Below are positions 33,818 through 42,009 of a DNA stretch of 64,000 nt, in pieces. The notes under the pieces are model-generated. The model had not been told where the DNA came from and made no database searches. It saw only the letters and a program-made list of their open reading frames with translations. This DNA is from Caballeronia cordobensis (GTDB taxonomy: Bacteria > Pseudomonadota > Gammaproteobacteria > Burkholderiales > Burkholderiaceae), in NCBI RefSeq assembly GCF_001544575.2, contig NZ_FCNY02000005.1, positions 310,001 to 374,000 on the forward strand. The letters are read 5' to 3'. The translations under genes and the position numbers were made by a program. Within the stretch, counting starts at the first letter, position 1. Every line of letters starts with the position of its first letter.

Positions 33818-34441
33818 TCAGCGTCCGCGCAGCATCGTGAGCAGCGAGCGCGGCACGAGCGCGACCATCGCCACATGCACGACGACGAACGCCGCCATCA
33901 CCGCCATCGCGCAGAAGTGCACGATGCGCGCGTTGTCATAACCGCCCATCAGTTCGCGCAAGTGCGGAAATTGCACGGACTTCCAGATCGCGAGCCCGGA
34001 GAGCACGAGCACGATGAGATCGACGAGAACCGCGAGATATGCGAGCTTCTGCACCGCGTTGTACTGGCGCAGGTCGACGTGCGAGAGCTTGCCGCTCAAT
34101 GCAGCGACGAAGTCGTGCAGCACCGCGCGCGGCGACAACGGAAAGAACTTCGCGGCGAACCGGCCGCTCGCGATATTGAGCGCGAGATACACGATGCCGT
34201 TGAACACCAGTAGCCACATGGCCGCGAAATGCCACTGCAGCGCGCCGCCGAGCCATCCGCCGAGCGTAATCGAAGGCGGTATGACGATTTCCCGGAACAC
34301 CGGCGACGCATCGTAGATGCGCCAGCCGGACAACATCATGATCAGCGCGGCGAATGCGTTGAGCCAATGCGTGATGCGCAGCCAGAGCGGATGGATGGGC
34401 CGCGTGCGCGGCGCATCGAGCGGCGGGTTCATCGTGTCCAT
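33818..34441 (-). CDS. Cytochrome b561-type membrane haem protein
   Basis: Integral membrane protein of 207 residues with four predicted helices. His residues suited to bis-His b-haem ligation lie in ITHWLNAFAALIMM, LQWHFAAMW, NARIVHFCAMAV and FVVVHVAMV. The cytoplasmic N terminus and RTRPIHPLWLRITHW start match the cytochrome b561 / hydrogenase-type diheme family. It should feed quinol-derived electrons to the adjacent MsrP-like enzyme. The ATG at 34441 lies 34 bp below the -10 element of a minus-strand GTAACC-N16-CGAA promoter, so it heads a three-gene operon (b561, MsrP-like, MXKDX) under the neighbouring ECF sigma factor. Confidence 0.87.
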   Translation of the reverse strand: MDTMNPPLDAPRTRPIHPLWLRITHWLNAFAALIMMLSGWRIYDASPVFREIVIPPSITLGGWLGGALQWHFAAMWLLVFNGIVYLALNIASGRFAAKFFPLSPRAVLHDFVAALSGKLSHVDLRQYNAVQKLAYLAVLVDLIVLVLSGLAIWKSVQFPHLRELMGGYDNARIVHFCAMAVMAAFVVVHVAMVALVPRSLLTMLRGR

Positions 34442-34474
34442 GTCGGTCGTCCATGACGGTCGGATACGGGTAAA

Positions 34475-34500
34475 TTCGCCGGCGGCACGGATCGGGTTAC
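34475..34500 (-). promoter_or_regulatory. ECF sigma-F-type promoter for the cytochrome b561/MsrP-like operon
   Basis: On the minus strand GTAACC (34500-34495) is followed by exactly 16 bases and then CGAA (34478-34475), the arrangement reported for SigF of Caulobacter. The cytochrome start codon is 34 bp below the -10 element. Confidence 0.75.
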
Positions 34501-34533
34501 AGCCTGGACGCGAAAAAAAAAATTCTTGTTGCT

Positions 34534-34559
34534 GTAACCGTCGGCGGCGCGGGAACGAA
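34534..34559 (+). promoter_or_regulatory. ECF sigma-F-type promoter for the sigma/anti-sigma operon
   Basis: GTAACC (34534-34539), 16 bases, then CGAA (34556-34559), on the plus strand, 30 bp before the sigma factor ATG. It mirrors the divergent promoter with the same -35, spacer length and -10, implying autoregulation. Confidence 0.75.
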
Positions 34560-34589
34560 TTAGTCCGCTAAAGGGACCGCAAAACGACG

Positions 34590-35258
34590 ATGGACGACGA
34601 CCGCGCTATAGTGGCGCATCACTGCCTCGGCCGTGCCGAAACGAATGATCGGAATCCGGACGCCTCGCCGCACCGCTTTCCGTCTCGTCATCACGCTCAT
34701 ACAGGTGCCACGTTGGAAGAAGCGGAACGCCGCCTGAAGGCGTTGTTCGTGCGCGGTCTCGACGGCGACGCCGACGCGTATCGAGGTTTTTTGCAAGCGC
34801 TCACGCGGCACCTGCGCGGCTTTCTGCGCAAGCGCATTCCGCAGCGTCATGACGACGTCGAGGACCTCGTCCAGGAGATTCTGCTCGCCGTGCACAATGC
34901 GCGTCACACCTATCGCCCCAACGAGCCGCTGACGGCATGGTTGCACGCCATCGCCCGCTATAAGCTGATGGACTTCTTCCGTGCGCACGCGCGCCGCGAC
35001 TCGCTGAACGTGCCGCTCGACGATCACGAAGAGTTGCTCGCCGCCATCGATGACGAACCCGCTCAGGCGCGCCACGATGTCGGCAAGCTGCTAGAACACT
35101 TGCCGGACAAACAGCGCTTGCCCATCGTTCACATGAAACTCGAAGGTCTTTCGGTGACGGAGACCGCGCGGCTCACCGGTCTGTCGGAATCGGCCGTGAA
35201 GGTGGGCGTGCATCGCGGCCTCAAGGCGCTCGCCGCTAAAATCCGGGGGCTGCGATGA
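34590..35258 (+). CDS. ECF RNA polymerase sigma factor (SigF/EcfF type)
   Basis: Sigma-70 family ECF factor of 222 residues with a 40-residue polar N-terminal extension. Region 2 reads [20 protein letters not shown] ... [21 protein letters not shown]. Region 4 reads [44 protein letters not shown]. The stop overlaps the NrsF gene by 4 bp, the standard sigma/anti-sigma pair. Caulobacter SigF with NrsF responds to chromate, cadmium and oxidants. The matching promoter motif in front of this gene and of the divergent MsrP-like operon fits that regulon. A long, His-rich N terminus leaves the exact start a little uncertain. Confidence 0.9.
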   Translation: MDDDRAIVAHHCLGRAETNDRNPDASPHRFPSRHHAHTGATLEEAERRLKALFVRGLDGDADAYRGFLQALTRHLRGFLRKRIPQRHDDVEDLVQEILLAVHNARHTYRPNEPLTAWLHAIARYKLMDFFRAHARRDSLNVPLDDHEELLAAIDDEPAQARHDVGKLLEHLPDKQRLPIVHMKLEGLSVTETARLTGLSESAVKVGVHRGLKALAAKIRGLR

Positions 35259-35896
35259 AGACCGACGAACTGATCACCCTGCTTTCGAATCAAGTGACGC
35301 AGGTTGACCGCAGCGCCGTTCGCCGCCGCTTCGCTCAGGCGCTCCTGCTCGGCGCGGCGGGCTCGCTGGTCTTGATGACCATCGTGTTCGGCGTGCGTCA
35401 CGACCTGGGCATCGTCGCCGGCACGGGTGTCTTCTGGGCGAAGCTCGCGTTTCCGCTCGCCATCGCCGTCGGCGCGATGCTCGTCATCGATCGAATCGGC
35501 CGGCCCGGCGCGCACGCGCGATATGCGTGGGCGATCGTCGCGCTGCCCTTCGCGGCGGTCTGGATCGCCGGCTGGCTGATTCTGGACAGGGCGGATACCA
35601 CCGCGCGCTGGGCGCTCGTGCTGGGTCAGACATGGCGTACCTGCCCGTTCAATATCCTGCTGCTCTCGGCGCCCACGTTCCCTGCCGCGATCTGGGCGAT
35701 GCGTTCGCTCGCACCGACGCGGCTTCGGCTTGCGGGCGCCGCCGCCGGATTGCTGGCGAGCTCGACGGCGACGATCGTCTATTGCCTGCATTGCCCCGAA
35801 ATGAGCCCTGCTTTCTGGGGCGTGTGGTATGCGATCGGCATGTCGCTGCCTGCGCTCATCGGCGCGTGGCTCGGGCCGCGGCTTTTGCGTTGGTAG
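35255..35896 (+). CDS. nrsF: NrsF (DUF1109) membrane anti-sigma factor
   Basis: Inner-membrane protein of 213 residues with six hydrophobic segments, first near residue 30 and last near residue 200, matching the NrsF/DUF1109 family. Cys130 (in QTWRTCPF) and Cys177/Cys180 (in VYCLHCPE) fall in predicted periplasmic loops; the spacing of Cys130 and Cys180 matches the two redox/metal-sensing cysteines described for Caulobacter NrsF. The ~20-residue cytoplasmic N terminus ([14 protein letters not shown]) is the part expected to hold the sigma factor. Translationally coupled to the sigma gene through ATGA at 35255-35258. Confidence 0.9.
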   Translation: MKTDELITLLSNQVTQVDRSAVRRRFAQALLLGAAGSLVLMTIVFGVRHDLGIVAGTGVFWAKLAFPLAIAVGAMLVIDRIGRPGAHARYAWAIVALPFAAVWIAGWLILDRADTTARWALVLGQTWRTCPFNILLLSAPTFPAAIWAMRSLAPTRLRLAGAAAGLLASSTATIVYCLHCPEMSPAFWGVWYAIGMSLPALIGAWLGPRLLRW

Positions 35897-35913
35897 CGGA
35901 TCGCGGTACAGGA

Positions 35914-36315
35914 TCAGCCGAAGATGCGCACCCACACCGCGCGAATGCGACGCGCGCGGTCTTCGAGCAGATACGAAGCGGCAAGCGCCAGAAGCCCTGA
36001 AACGACGCCTGTCATCACGTGCTCGAAGTACGGCAGACGGTAGTGGCTGACATGTGCATAGGTATCGCCGATTGCCGTCAGCACGCCAACCAGCGCCGCA
36101 TTGCCGAAGCGGTTCGCGTAGGCTTTCCTGAGCGGCGTGAAAGTCAGCAGCACCGCCAGCAGTCCCGTCAGAAGCCCGGTCTTGAACGCGACCACCCAAT
36201 GAGCGACGCTCGCGATATTGCTCCAGCTGCCCGGCATGCACGTCATGCACGCGCAGCTCGGCTGCCAGAAGCGTTGAACGAATAGCCGGATTCGGCGGTT
36301 CCACTCGCTTGACAT
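35914..36315 (-). CDS. Small membrane protein of unknown function
   Basis: Unrecognised protein of 133 residues (start ATG 36315, MSSEWNRRIR). A basic N-terminal helix is followed by CACMTCMPG, a clustered Cys motif near residue 22, then three hydrophobic segments (VAFKTGLLTGLLAVLLTF, NAALVGVLTAIGDTYAHV, GVVSGLLALAASYLL). The C-terminal tail is Arg-rich. It converges on nrsF with a 17-bp gap. The hydrophobic patterning and good codon position-3 GC bias support a real gene, but I cannot assign a function. The Cys cluster could bind metal or be a disulfide. Confidence 0.65.
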   Translation of the reverse strand: MSSEWNRRIRLFVQRFWQPSCACMTCMPGSWSNIASVAHWVVAFKTGLLTGLLAVLLTFTPLRKAYANRFGNAALVGVLTAIGDTYAHVSHYRLPYFEHVMTGVVSGLLALAASYLLEDRARRIRAVWVRIFG

Positions 36316-36429
36316 GATCGATGCCCCCGCTGGCAATTTACTCGACATGGAAGCGTTCGACGCATCCCGAGACTCCGTAAAAACCCCAATATCGACATCG
36401 ATTTTTGGCGGGTCTATGTTTCATCCATT

Positions 36430-36451
36430 CATGCATGGATACAGTCTTACA
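36430..36451 (-). promoter_or_regulatory. 22-bp motif shared with 49242-49263, probable GntR site
   Basis: Read on the minus strand this is TGTAAGACTG then TATCCATGCATG. It matches the copy at 49242-49263 in 18 of 22 positions. It ends 28 bp before the GntR start codon. An overlapping dyad ATCCAT-N6-ATGGAT spans 36423-36440. Confidence 0.6.
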
Positions 36452-36479
36452 ATCTTTACGTAGCTCGCGTGGAGGCGGC

Positions 36480-37130
36480 ATGGCTGAATGGCATGGAATC
36501 CACGGTCTGTCAGCGGAAGACGAAGCGTATCGCTACATCGAACAGGCCATTCGCAGCGGGCGTTACCGCGCGGGCGAGCGGCTCATCGCGGAGGAAATTG
36601 CCGGCGATATCGGCACGAGCCGCATGCCGGTGCGCGAGGCGTTCCGGCGACTCGCCGCCGAAGGCCTGTTGCTGATCCGCGCCAATCGCGGCGCGATCGT
36701 GCGCGGGCTCGACGCCGCCGAAATGCACGAAGTGTTCGAAACGCGCGCCGTGCTGGAAGGTCTGGCGGCCGGCGTCGCGGCGACGCGCATGACAAAAAAG
36801 GACATGGCGACGCTCCGGCATCTGCTGGAGCGCATGGAAAGCGTCGGCGACGATGCCTCCGAATGGGTCACGCGCCACCGCGAGTTTCACGAGTATCTGA
36901 GCAGCCTTGCCGCCATGCCCCGTCTGCAACGGCAGATATCGAGCCTGCATTCGATCATCGAGCCGTACATGCGCATCTGGCTCGAACACGGAGATAAGCC
37001 GATGACCTCTCGCCAGTTCCATGAAGAGATCCTGACCGCGGTCGAAAGCGGCGACCCCGAAGCCGTCGAGCAGATCGTGCGGGAACATGTCCGCGCGACG
37101 ATCGGGCCGCTCGTCGAACTCGTGCGTTGA
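36480..37130 (+). CDS. GntR-family (FCD domain) regulator, paralogue A
   Basis: Regulator of 216 residues. The winged helix (EDEAYRYIEQAIRSGRYRAGERLIAEEIAGDIGTSRMPVREAFRRL) is followed by an all-helical FCD domain with EVFETRAVLEGLAAG, REFHEYLSSLA and the metal-site His in REHVRATIG. The start is ATG 36480 behind GTGGAGGCGGC. It is closely similar, about two-thirds identical by eye, to the GntR protein at 46636-47298, which sits in a different operon of the same island. It precedes the LivHM-type importer by 106 bp and probably controls it; the 22-bp motif just upstream suggests autoregulation. Confidence 0.9.
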   Translation: MAEWHGIHGLSAEDEAYRYIEQAIRSGRYRAGERLIAEEIAGDIGTSRMPVREAFRRLAAEGLLLIRANRGAIVRGLDAAEMHEVFETRAVLEGLAAGVAATRMTKKDMATLRHLLERMESVGDDASEWVTRHREFHEYLSSLAAMPRLQRQISSLHSIIEPYMRIWLEHGDKPMTSRQFHEEILTAVESGDPEAVEQIVREHVRATIGPLVELVR

Positions 37131-37236
37131 ATTGTTGCTTCGTCCTCCGAAATAGTTTTTTTCTCGTATTTTTGAAGTGCTACGGTCATTCAAACGCGTT
37201 TCCCTGCCTCATCGACGCACGGAGAAAACGAACGTC

Positions 37237-39240
37237 ATGCCGTATTTCGAACAACTGCTGCTCAATGGCCTCGTCATCGGCTCGATCTATGCGCTCGCCG
37301 CCGTCGCCTATACGCTCGTCTATGGCGTCGTCAAGCTGGTGAATTTCGCGTTCGGCGAACTGTTCATGCTCGGCGGCTTCCTCACGCTCACGCTGATGAC
37401 GAAGGAAATAACCCTCTTCGGCATTCAGATGCCGATGCCGGGGCTCGACTTCTACCTCGCCGCGCCGCTCGCCATCGCCGGCGTCGCCGCGCTCGGCGCG
37501 CTGATCGACGCGGTCGCGTATCGGCCATTGCGCAATGCGCCGCGGCTCGCGCCGCTCATTACATCGATTGCGATTTCGGTGCTGCTGCAAAGCGTCGCGC
37601 AGACCGTATGGGGACCCACATCGCTGCGCTTTCCGCCGCTGCCGGTGGGCGGCTTGCCATCGCTGTCGCTGGGCGCCGGTCTGACCGTGACGCCATCGGA
37701 GCTTGCGGTGTTCGGCTGCGCGATCGTCGCGATGCTCGGCGTGCAGTTCTTCGTCTCGGCCACGTCGCTCGGACGCGCGATGCGCGCCGCCGCGCAGGAT
37801 TCGATGGCTGCGTATCTCGTCGGCATTCCCGTGAACCGCATCATCTGCGCCGCGTTCGTGCTCGGCTCCGCGCTCGCGGCGTTCGCCGGCATTCTGTACG
37901 CGCAGTCGTTCCAGTTCGTGAGCCCGACGATGGGCTTCGTGCCCGGCCTGAAAGCGCTCACCGCGGCGGTGCTGGGCGGCATCGGCAGCATTCCGGGCGC
38001 GGCGCTCGGCGGCGTGATTCTGGGCGTCGCGGAATCGCTGTGCGCGGGCTATCTGCCCGACGGTTCCGTCTATCAGGACGCGCTCAGCTTCGCGCTGCTG
38101 GTGCTGCTGCTTCTTGTGCGCCCGCAAGGCCTGCTGGGCCGCGCGGATCTCAACGTGAGCGCGCGCGGCAGTCTGATGTCGAGCGGCGGCGCGAAACGCG
38201 GCCAGGCGCTGGCGATAGCGTTCGGTGCGCTCGATCGCGCGTTCGCCGCGCTCGGACGCTACGGCGAGAAGCGCGTCGCCATCGTCGCGCTGGCGGTGGC
38301 GGTCGCGCTCGGTTTCGCCATCCGTTCCGACTACTGGCTGAGCATTCTCGTGATGGTGCTCGTCTACGGCATGCTCGCGAGCGGGCTGAACATCGTCGTC
38401 GGGCTGGCGGGTCTGCTCGATCTCGGCTTCGTCGCGTTCTTCGCCATCGGCGCGTATTTCTCGTCGCTCATTTTCGTGAGCGTGATGCAGAACCACTTCG
38501 GCATCGACACCGCATCGATCTGGTGGCTCTTCTATCCGAACCTGCTCGTGGGTGGGCTGCTCGCCGCGCTGCTCGGCGCGATTCTCGGCTATCCGACCTT
38601 GCGCGTGCGCGGCGACTATCTCGCGATCATGACGCTCGGCTTCGGCGAGATCGTGCGCATCGTCGCGACCAACTGGATCTCCGTGACCAACGGCCCGATG
38701 GGCGTGCGCGGCATTCCTTCGCCGGAGTTCTTCGGCGTGAGCTTCGACGAGCCGCGCGCGCAGTTCTTCTTCGCGCTCGGCCTCACCGCGATCGTGATGT
38801 TCATGGTCGCGCGCTTGTCGCGCTCATACGTGGGCCGCGCCTGGGTCGCGTTACGCGAAGACGAGGACGCCGCCGAAATGATGGGCGTCGCGGGCACGCG
38901 CTTCAAGCTCCTGGCCTATGCGTGCAGCGGTTTCGTGGGCGGCGTGGTGGGCGTGTTCTACGCGCATCTGCAGCAGTACGTGAGCCCCGCGAGCTTCACG
39001 CTCTTCGAGAACATTCTCGTGCTGATGCTGATCGTGCTGGGCGGTCTCGGCACGCTCATCGGTCCGTTCATCGGCGCGGCCATCTGGATCGTGTTCCTGC
39101 AACTCTCGCTGAAGATACCGTTCGTGTCCGCCTATCCCGAGTCCCGCTACGTGCTGCTCGGCGTGCTGCTCGTCGCGCTGATGCTGTTCCGGCCCGAAGG
39201 CATCGCCGCGAAAGCGCGCCTTCGTCTCACGATGGAGTGA
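37237..39240 (+). CDS. Fused LivH-LivM branched-chain-type ABC permease
   Basis: Single membrane protein of 667 residues combining two permeases that are normally separate. Residues 1-300 are LivH-like (GLVIGSIYALAAVAYTLVYGVVKLVNFAFGELFMLGG; AAAQDSMAAYLVGIPVNR; AAVLGGIGSIPGAALGG). Residues 355-660 are LivM-like (GLNIVVGLAGLLDLGFVAFFAIGAY; YLAIMTLGFGEIVRI; LVLMLIVLGGLGTLIGPFIGA). A polar linker of about 40 residues joins them. The start is ATG 37237 (MPYFEQLLLNG). It forms a heterodimer-equivalent channel for LivG, LivF and LivK encoded downstream. The substrate is likely a small amino-acid or amide-like compound, judged by the catabolic genes behind it. Confidence 0.92.
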   Translation: MPYFEQLLLNGLVIGSIYALAAVAYTLVYGVVKLVNFAFGELFMLGGFLTLTLMTKEITLFGIQMPMPGLDFYLAAPLAIAGVAALGALIDAVAYRPLRNAPRLAPLITSIAISVLLQSVAQTVWGPTSLRFPPLPVGGLPSLSLGAGLTVTPSELAVFGCAIVAMLGVQFFVSATSLGRAMRAAAQDSMAAYLVGIPVNRIICAAFVLGSALAAFAGILYAQSFQFVSPTMGFVPGLKALTAAVLGGIGSIPGAALGGVILGVAESLCAGYLPDGSVYQDALSFALLVLLLLVRPQGLLGRADLNVSARGSLMSSGGAKRGQALAIAFGALDRAFAALGRYGEKRVAIVALAVAVALGFAIRSDYWLSILVMVLVYGMLASGLNIVVGLAGLLDLGFVAFFAIGAYFSSLIFVSVMQNHFGIDTASIWWLFYPNLLVGGLLAALLGAILGYPTLRVRGDYLAIMTLGFGEIVRIVATNWISVTNGPMGVRGIPSPEFFGVSFDEPRAQFFFALGLTAIVMFMVARLSRSYVGRAWVALREDEDAAEMMGVAGTRFKLLAYACSGFVGGVVGVFYAHLQQYVSPASFTLFENILVLMLIVLGGLGTLIGPFIGAAIWIVFLQLSLKIPFVSAYPESRYVLLGVLLVALMLFRPEGIAAKARLRLTME

Positions 39241-39243
39241 CGC

Positions 39244-40101
39244 ATGACGAACGCCAGAGCGCCCGCCCTCGCCATGACCGTCGACGCCGCGCACGCGCAG
39301 GCCGACGCCACGCGCACCGCGACGCAAGCCGGCGTCGGCCTGCCTTTGCGCGCGCAAGGGCTGACCGTCGCGTTCGGCGGCCTGACCGCCGTCAGGCAAC
39401 TCGATCTCGATGTCCAGGAGCACGAGATCCACGCGCTCATCGGACCGAACGGCGCGGGCAAGACCACCGTCGTCAACGCGCTTTCGGGTTTCGTGCGGCT
39501 TACCGCAGGCCGTGTCTGGATCAACGGCGCGAGCTCGCCGCACTGGCGCTCCCACACGCTCGCGCGCGCCGGACTCGGGCGCACGTTTCAGAACACGCGC
39601 CTGTTCGGTTCGATGAACGTGCTCGAAACCGTGCTGGTGGGCGCGCACAGCCGCTTCGACGGCGGCGCGCTCGCCGCGCTATTGCGCACGAAGAAGGCGC
39701 GCGAGCAGGAAAAGGCCGCCGTCGCGGATGCGCATCGGCTGATCGAATTCGTCGGACTCGGCGCGGATGCCGCGACGAAACAGGCGAGCGCGCTGTCGTA
39801 CGGACATCAGCGCCGCGTGGAGCTGGCGCGCGCGCTCATCGCCGAGCCGCGCGTGCTGCTGCTCGACGAACCGCTCGCGGGCATGAACGTCAGCGAGAAG
39901 CTGGAGTTGAGCGAACTGATCCGGCAGATTCGCGCGTCGGGCGTGGCGATTCTGCTCATCGAGCACGACATGGACGTGATCCGCAATCTCGCCGATCGCG
40001 TCACCGTGCTCCATTTCGGCAGCAAGCTGATCGAGGGCACGCCGCAGGCGGTGCTCGCCCACGACGACGTGCAGTCCGCCTATCTGGGCAAGCGCACATG
40101 A
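39244..40101 (+). CDS. livG: Branched-chain-type ABC transporter ATPase (LivG)
   Basis: ATPase of 285 residues with Walker A GPNGAGKTTVVN, the LivG-specific GRTFQNTRLF segment, signature LSYGHQRRVELARAL, Walker B VLLLDEPLAGMN and the H-loop IEHDMDVIRNLAD. A 30-residue Ala/Thr-rich N-terminal extension precedes the domain and might mean the true start is further downstream. Three bases separate it from the permease stop, and it overlaps livF by 4 bp. The symbol is a family name; the transported compound is not necessarily a branched-chain amino acid. Confidence 0.9.
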   Translation: MTNARAPALAMTVDAAHAQADATRTATQAGVGLPLRAQGLTVAFGGLTAVRQLDLDVQEHEIHALIGPNGAGKTTVVNALSGFVRLTAGRVWINGASSPHWRSHTLARAGLGRTFQNTRLFGSMNVLETVLVGAHSRFDGGALAALLRTKKAREQEKAAVADAHRLIEFVGLGADAATKQASALSYGHQRRVELARALIAEPRVLLLDEPLAGMNVSEKLELSELIRQIRASGVAILLIEHDMDVIRNLADRVTVLHFGSKLIEGTPQAVLAHDDVQSAYLGKRT

Positions 40102-40808
40102 CGACGCCATTACTGGAAGTTCGCGATCTGTCGGTTTCGTATGGCGGCGTGCGGGCCGTGCGCGGCGTGTCCTTCGATGTCCGCGACGGCGAAGTGGTCA
40201 GTCTCGTCGGCAGCAACGGCGCGGGCAAGACGAGCACGCTTCAGGCGATCTCGGGCCTGCATCGCGGCGCGACGGGCAGCGTGCGCTTTCGCGGCCGCAG
40301 CATCGACACGCTCGCCCCCGATCAGCGCGTAAAGGCCGGCATCGCGCACGTTCCCGAAGGACGCCGCGTGTTCGCGGGCCTGAGCGTCGAGGAGAACCTG
40401 CGGCTCGGCGCGTATCTGCGCCACGACCGCCGCGAGACGAAGCGCGACCTGGACGACATGTTCACGCTCTTTCCGATTCTTCGCGAACGCAGGCGGCAGT
40501 CCGCCGGCACGCTTTCCGGCGGCGAACAGCAAATGCTCGCGATCGCGCGCGCAATGATGTCGCGCCCCGCGCTGCTCGTCCTCGACGAACCGACGATGGG
40601 CCTCTCGCCGCGCATGATCGGCGTCGTGCTGGACACGTTGCACACGATTCGCGAGAAGCGCATTCCGATTCTGCTCGTCGAGCAGAACACCGTCGAAGCC
40701 ATCCGGATGGCGGATCACGTCTACGCGATGCGCGTCGGCGAAGTGGTTAGCCGCGAGACCGGCGCGAGCGTCACCGAGGCGTCGCTCAAGGCTTTCTATC
40801 TGAGCTGA
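40098..40808 (+). CDS. livF: Branched-chain-type ABC transporter ATPase (LivF)
   Basis: ATPase of 236 residues, the second nucleotide-binding subunit. Walker A GSNGAGKTSTLQ, the LivF hallmark HVPEGRRVFAGLSVEENL, signature LSGGEQQMLAIARAMM, Walker B LLVLDEPTMGLSP and H-loop VEQNT. The ATG at 40098 overlaps the livG stop (ATGA). Together LivG and LivF power the fused permease. Confidence 0.92.
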   Translation: MTTPLLEVRDLSVSYGGVRAVRGVSFDVRDGEVVSLVGSNGAGKTSTLQAISGLHRGATGSVRFRGRSIDTLAPDQRVKAGIAHVPEGRRVFAGLSVEENLRLGAYLRHDRRETKRDLDDMFTLFPILRERRRQSAGTLSGGEQQMLAIARAMMSRPALLVLDEPTMGLSPRMIGVVLDTLHTIREKRIPILLVEQNTVEAIRMADHVYAMRVGEVVSRETGASVTEASLKAFYLS

Positions 40809-40847
40809 CACGGCGTATCGATCATTCACTCTCAAAGGGAAACGATC

Positions 40848-41975
40848 ATGAACGTTCTTCGCAGGCTGTGCCCGATCACGCTCGCTTTGACGCTCGCCGC
40901 GTCGCCGGCCTTTGCGGACGATGCGGTTCACGTCGCCTTCACCGCCACGCTGACGGGCGACTTCGCGACCTATGGCGTGAGCGGCAAGAAGGGATTCGAT
41001 CTCGCCATCGCGGATATCAACGCGCAAGGCGGCCCGAAGATCGCTGTCGATACCGTCGACGATCACGGCCAGCCCAACGACGGCGTGCTCGCGGCAAACC
41101 GCTTCTGCGGCGACGACAACACCGTGGCGGTCGTGGGCTACACGTTCAGCTCGATTGCGCTCGCCACCGTGCCGCTCTACAAGAAGTGCAAGATGCCGAC
41201 CATCGGCACGGCGGTCACGAGCCCGCAACTCTCCAACGCGAGCCCGTGGTTCCGCCGCGTGGTACTGACCGACGCCATTCAGGGCAAGATGATGGGCCAG
41301 TACACGGCCAATCAGTTGCATGTCAAAACCGTCTACACGCTGTATCAGCAGGACGATTACGGGCTCGGCGTGAACGGCGCGTTCAAGTCGGCGTATCAGG
41401 AGGCGGGCGGGAAGATCGTCGGCGAAGGCGGCTATGTGCTCGGCACCAAGGACTTCCGCACGATCCTGACCAAGGTGAAGGCCGCGCATCCCGATGGCCT
41501 TTTCATCGGCGGCTTTTATACGGAAGCCGCGCAGATCGTTACGCAGGCGAAGGCGCTCGGCATCGACGCGAAGATTCTCGGCACGGACGGCTCGCTGTCG
41601 CCGCAACTCATCAGCCTGTCCAACAACGCCGTCGATGGCATGACGCTCTACGGCATGTTCGATCCGGATGCCTCGTCGAATTCGTCGACGCAAAGCGCGG
41701 CGTTCGTGAAGGCGTTCACCGCGAAATACGGTCAGGCGCCCGATAGCTGGGCAGCGCTCGGCTACGACGCGGGGCTTGCCATCGGCAACGCGGTGAAGGC
41801 GGCGAAGGCCAAGGGGCCGGTCACGCGCGATTCGGTCAACGCGGCGCTCGGGAGCGTGAACGTTGCGGGCGTCACGGGGCCAGTCGCGTTCGAGAAGAGC
41901 GGCGATCGCAAGGGCACGCTCTACTTCTTCACGGCGCACGACGGCAAGTTCGCGCTCGCCGGCCAGCAAAAGTAA
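40848..41975 (+). CDS. Branched-chain-type periplasmic binding protein (LivK family)
   Basis: Periplasmic receptor of 375 residues. The signal peptide ends at AASPAFA (about residue 23). The mature fold has VAFTATLTGDFATYGVSGKKGFDLAIADIN, VVGYTFSSIALATVPLYKK, TIGTAVTSP and YQQDDYGLGVNGAFKSAY, the LivK/AmiC-like pattern. It captures the substrate for the LivHM-G-F importer, 39 bp downstream of livF. The receptor order (last of the importer genes) is followed immediately by the Rieske oxygenase, tying uptake to oxidation of the same compound. Confidence 0.91.
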   Translation: MNVLRRLCPITLALTLAASPAFADDAVHVAFTATLTGDFATYGVSGKKGFDLAIADINAQGGPKIAVDTVDDHGQPNDGVLAANRFCGDDNTVAVVGYTFSSIALATVPLYKKCKMPTIGTAVTSPQLSNASPWFRRVVLTDAIQGKMMGQYTANQLHVKTVYTLYQQDDYGLGVNGAFKSAYQEAGGKIVGEGGYVLGTKDFRTILTKVKAAHPDGLFIGGFYTEAAQIVTQAKALGIDAKILGTDGSLSPQLISLSNNAVDGMTLYGMFDPDASSNSSTQSAAFVKAFTAKYGQAPDSWAALGYDAGLAIGNAVKAAKAKGPVTRDSVNAALGSVNVAGVTGPVAFEKSGDRKGTLYFFTAHDGKFALAGQQK

Positions 41976-42009
41976 CTCGCGAAAGCGCGCCCGCACGAAG
42001 GACGACATC

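Noticed and set aside
37608..40808. A 1066-codon plus-strand frame ending in LivF
   Set aside because: Only its last 236 codons (from 40098) encode a protein family; the rest is the wrong frame of the LivHM permease and LivG.
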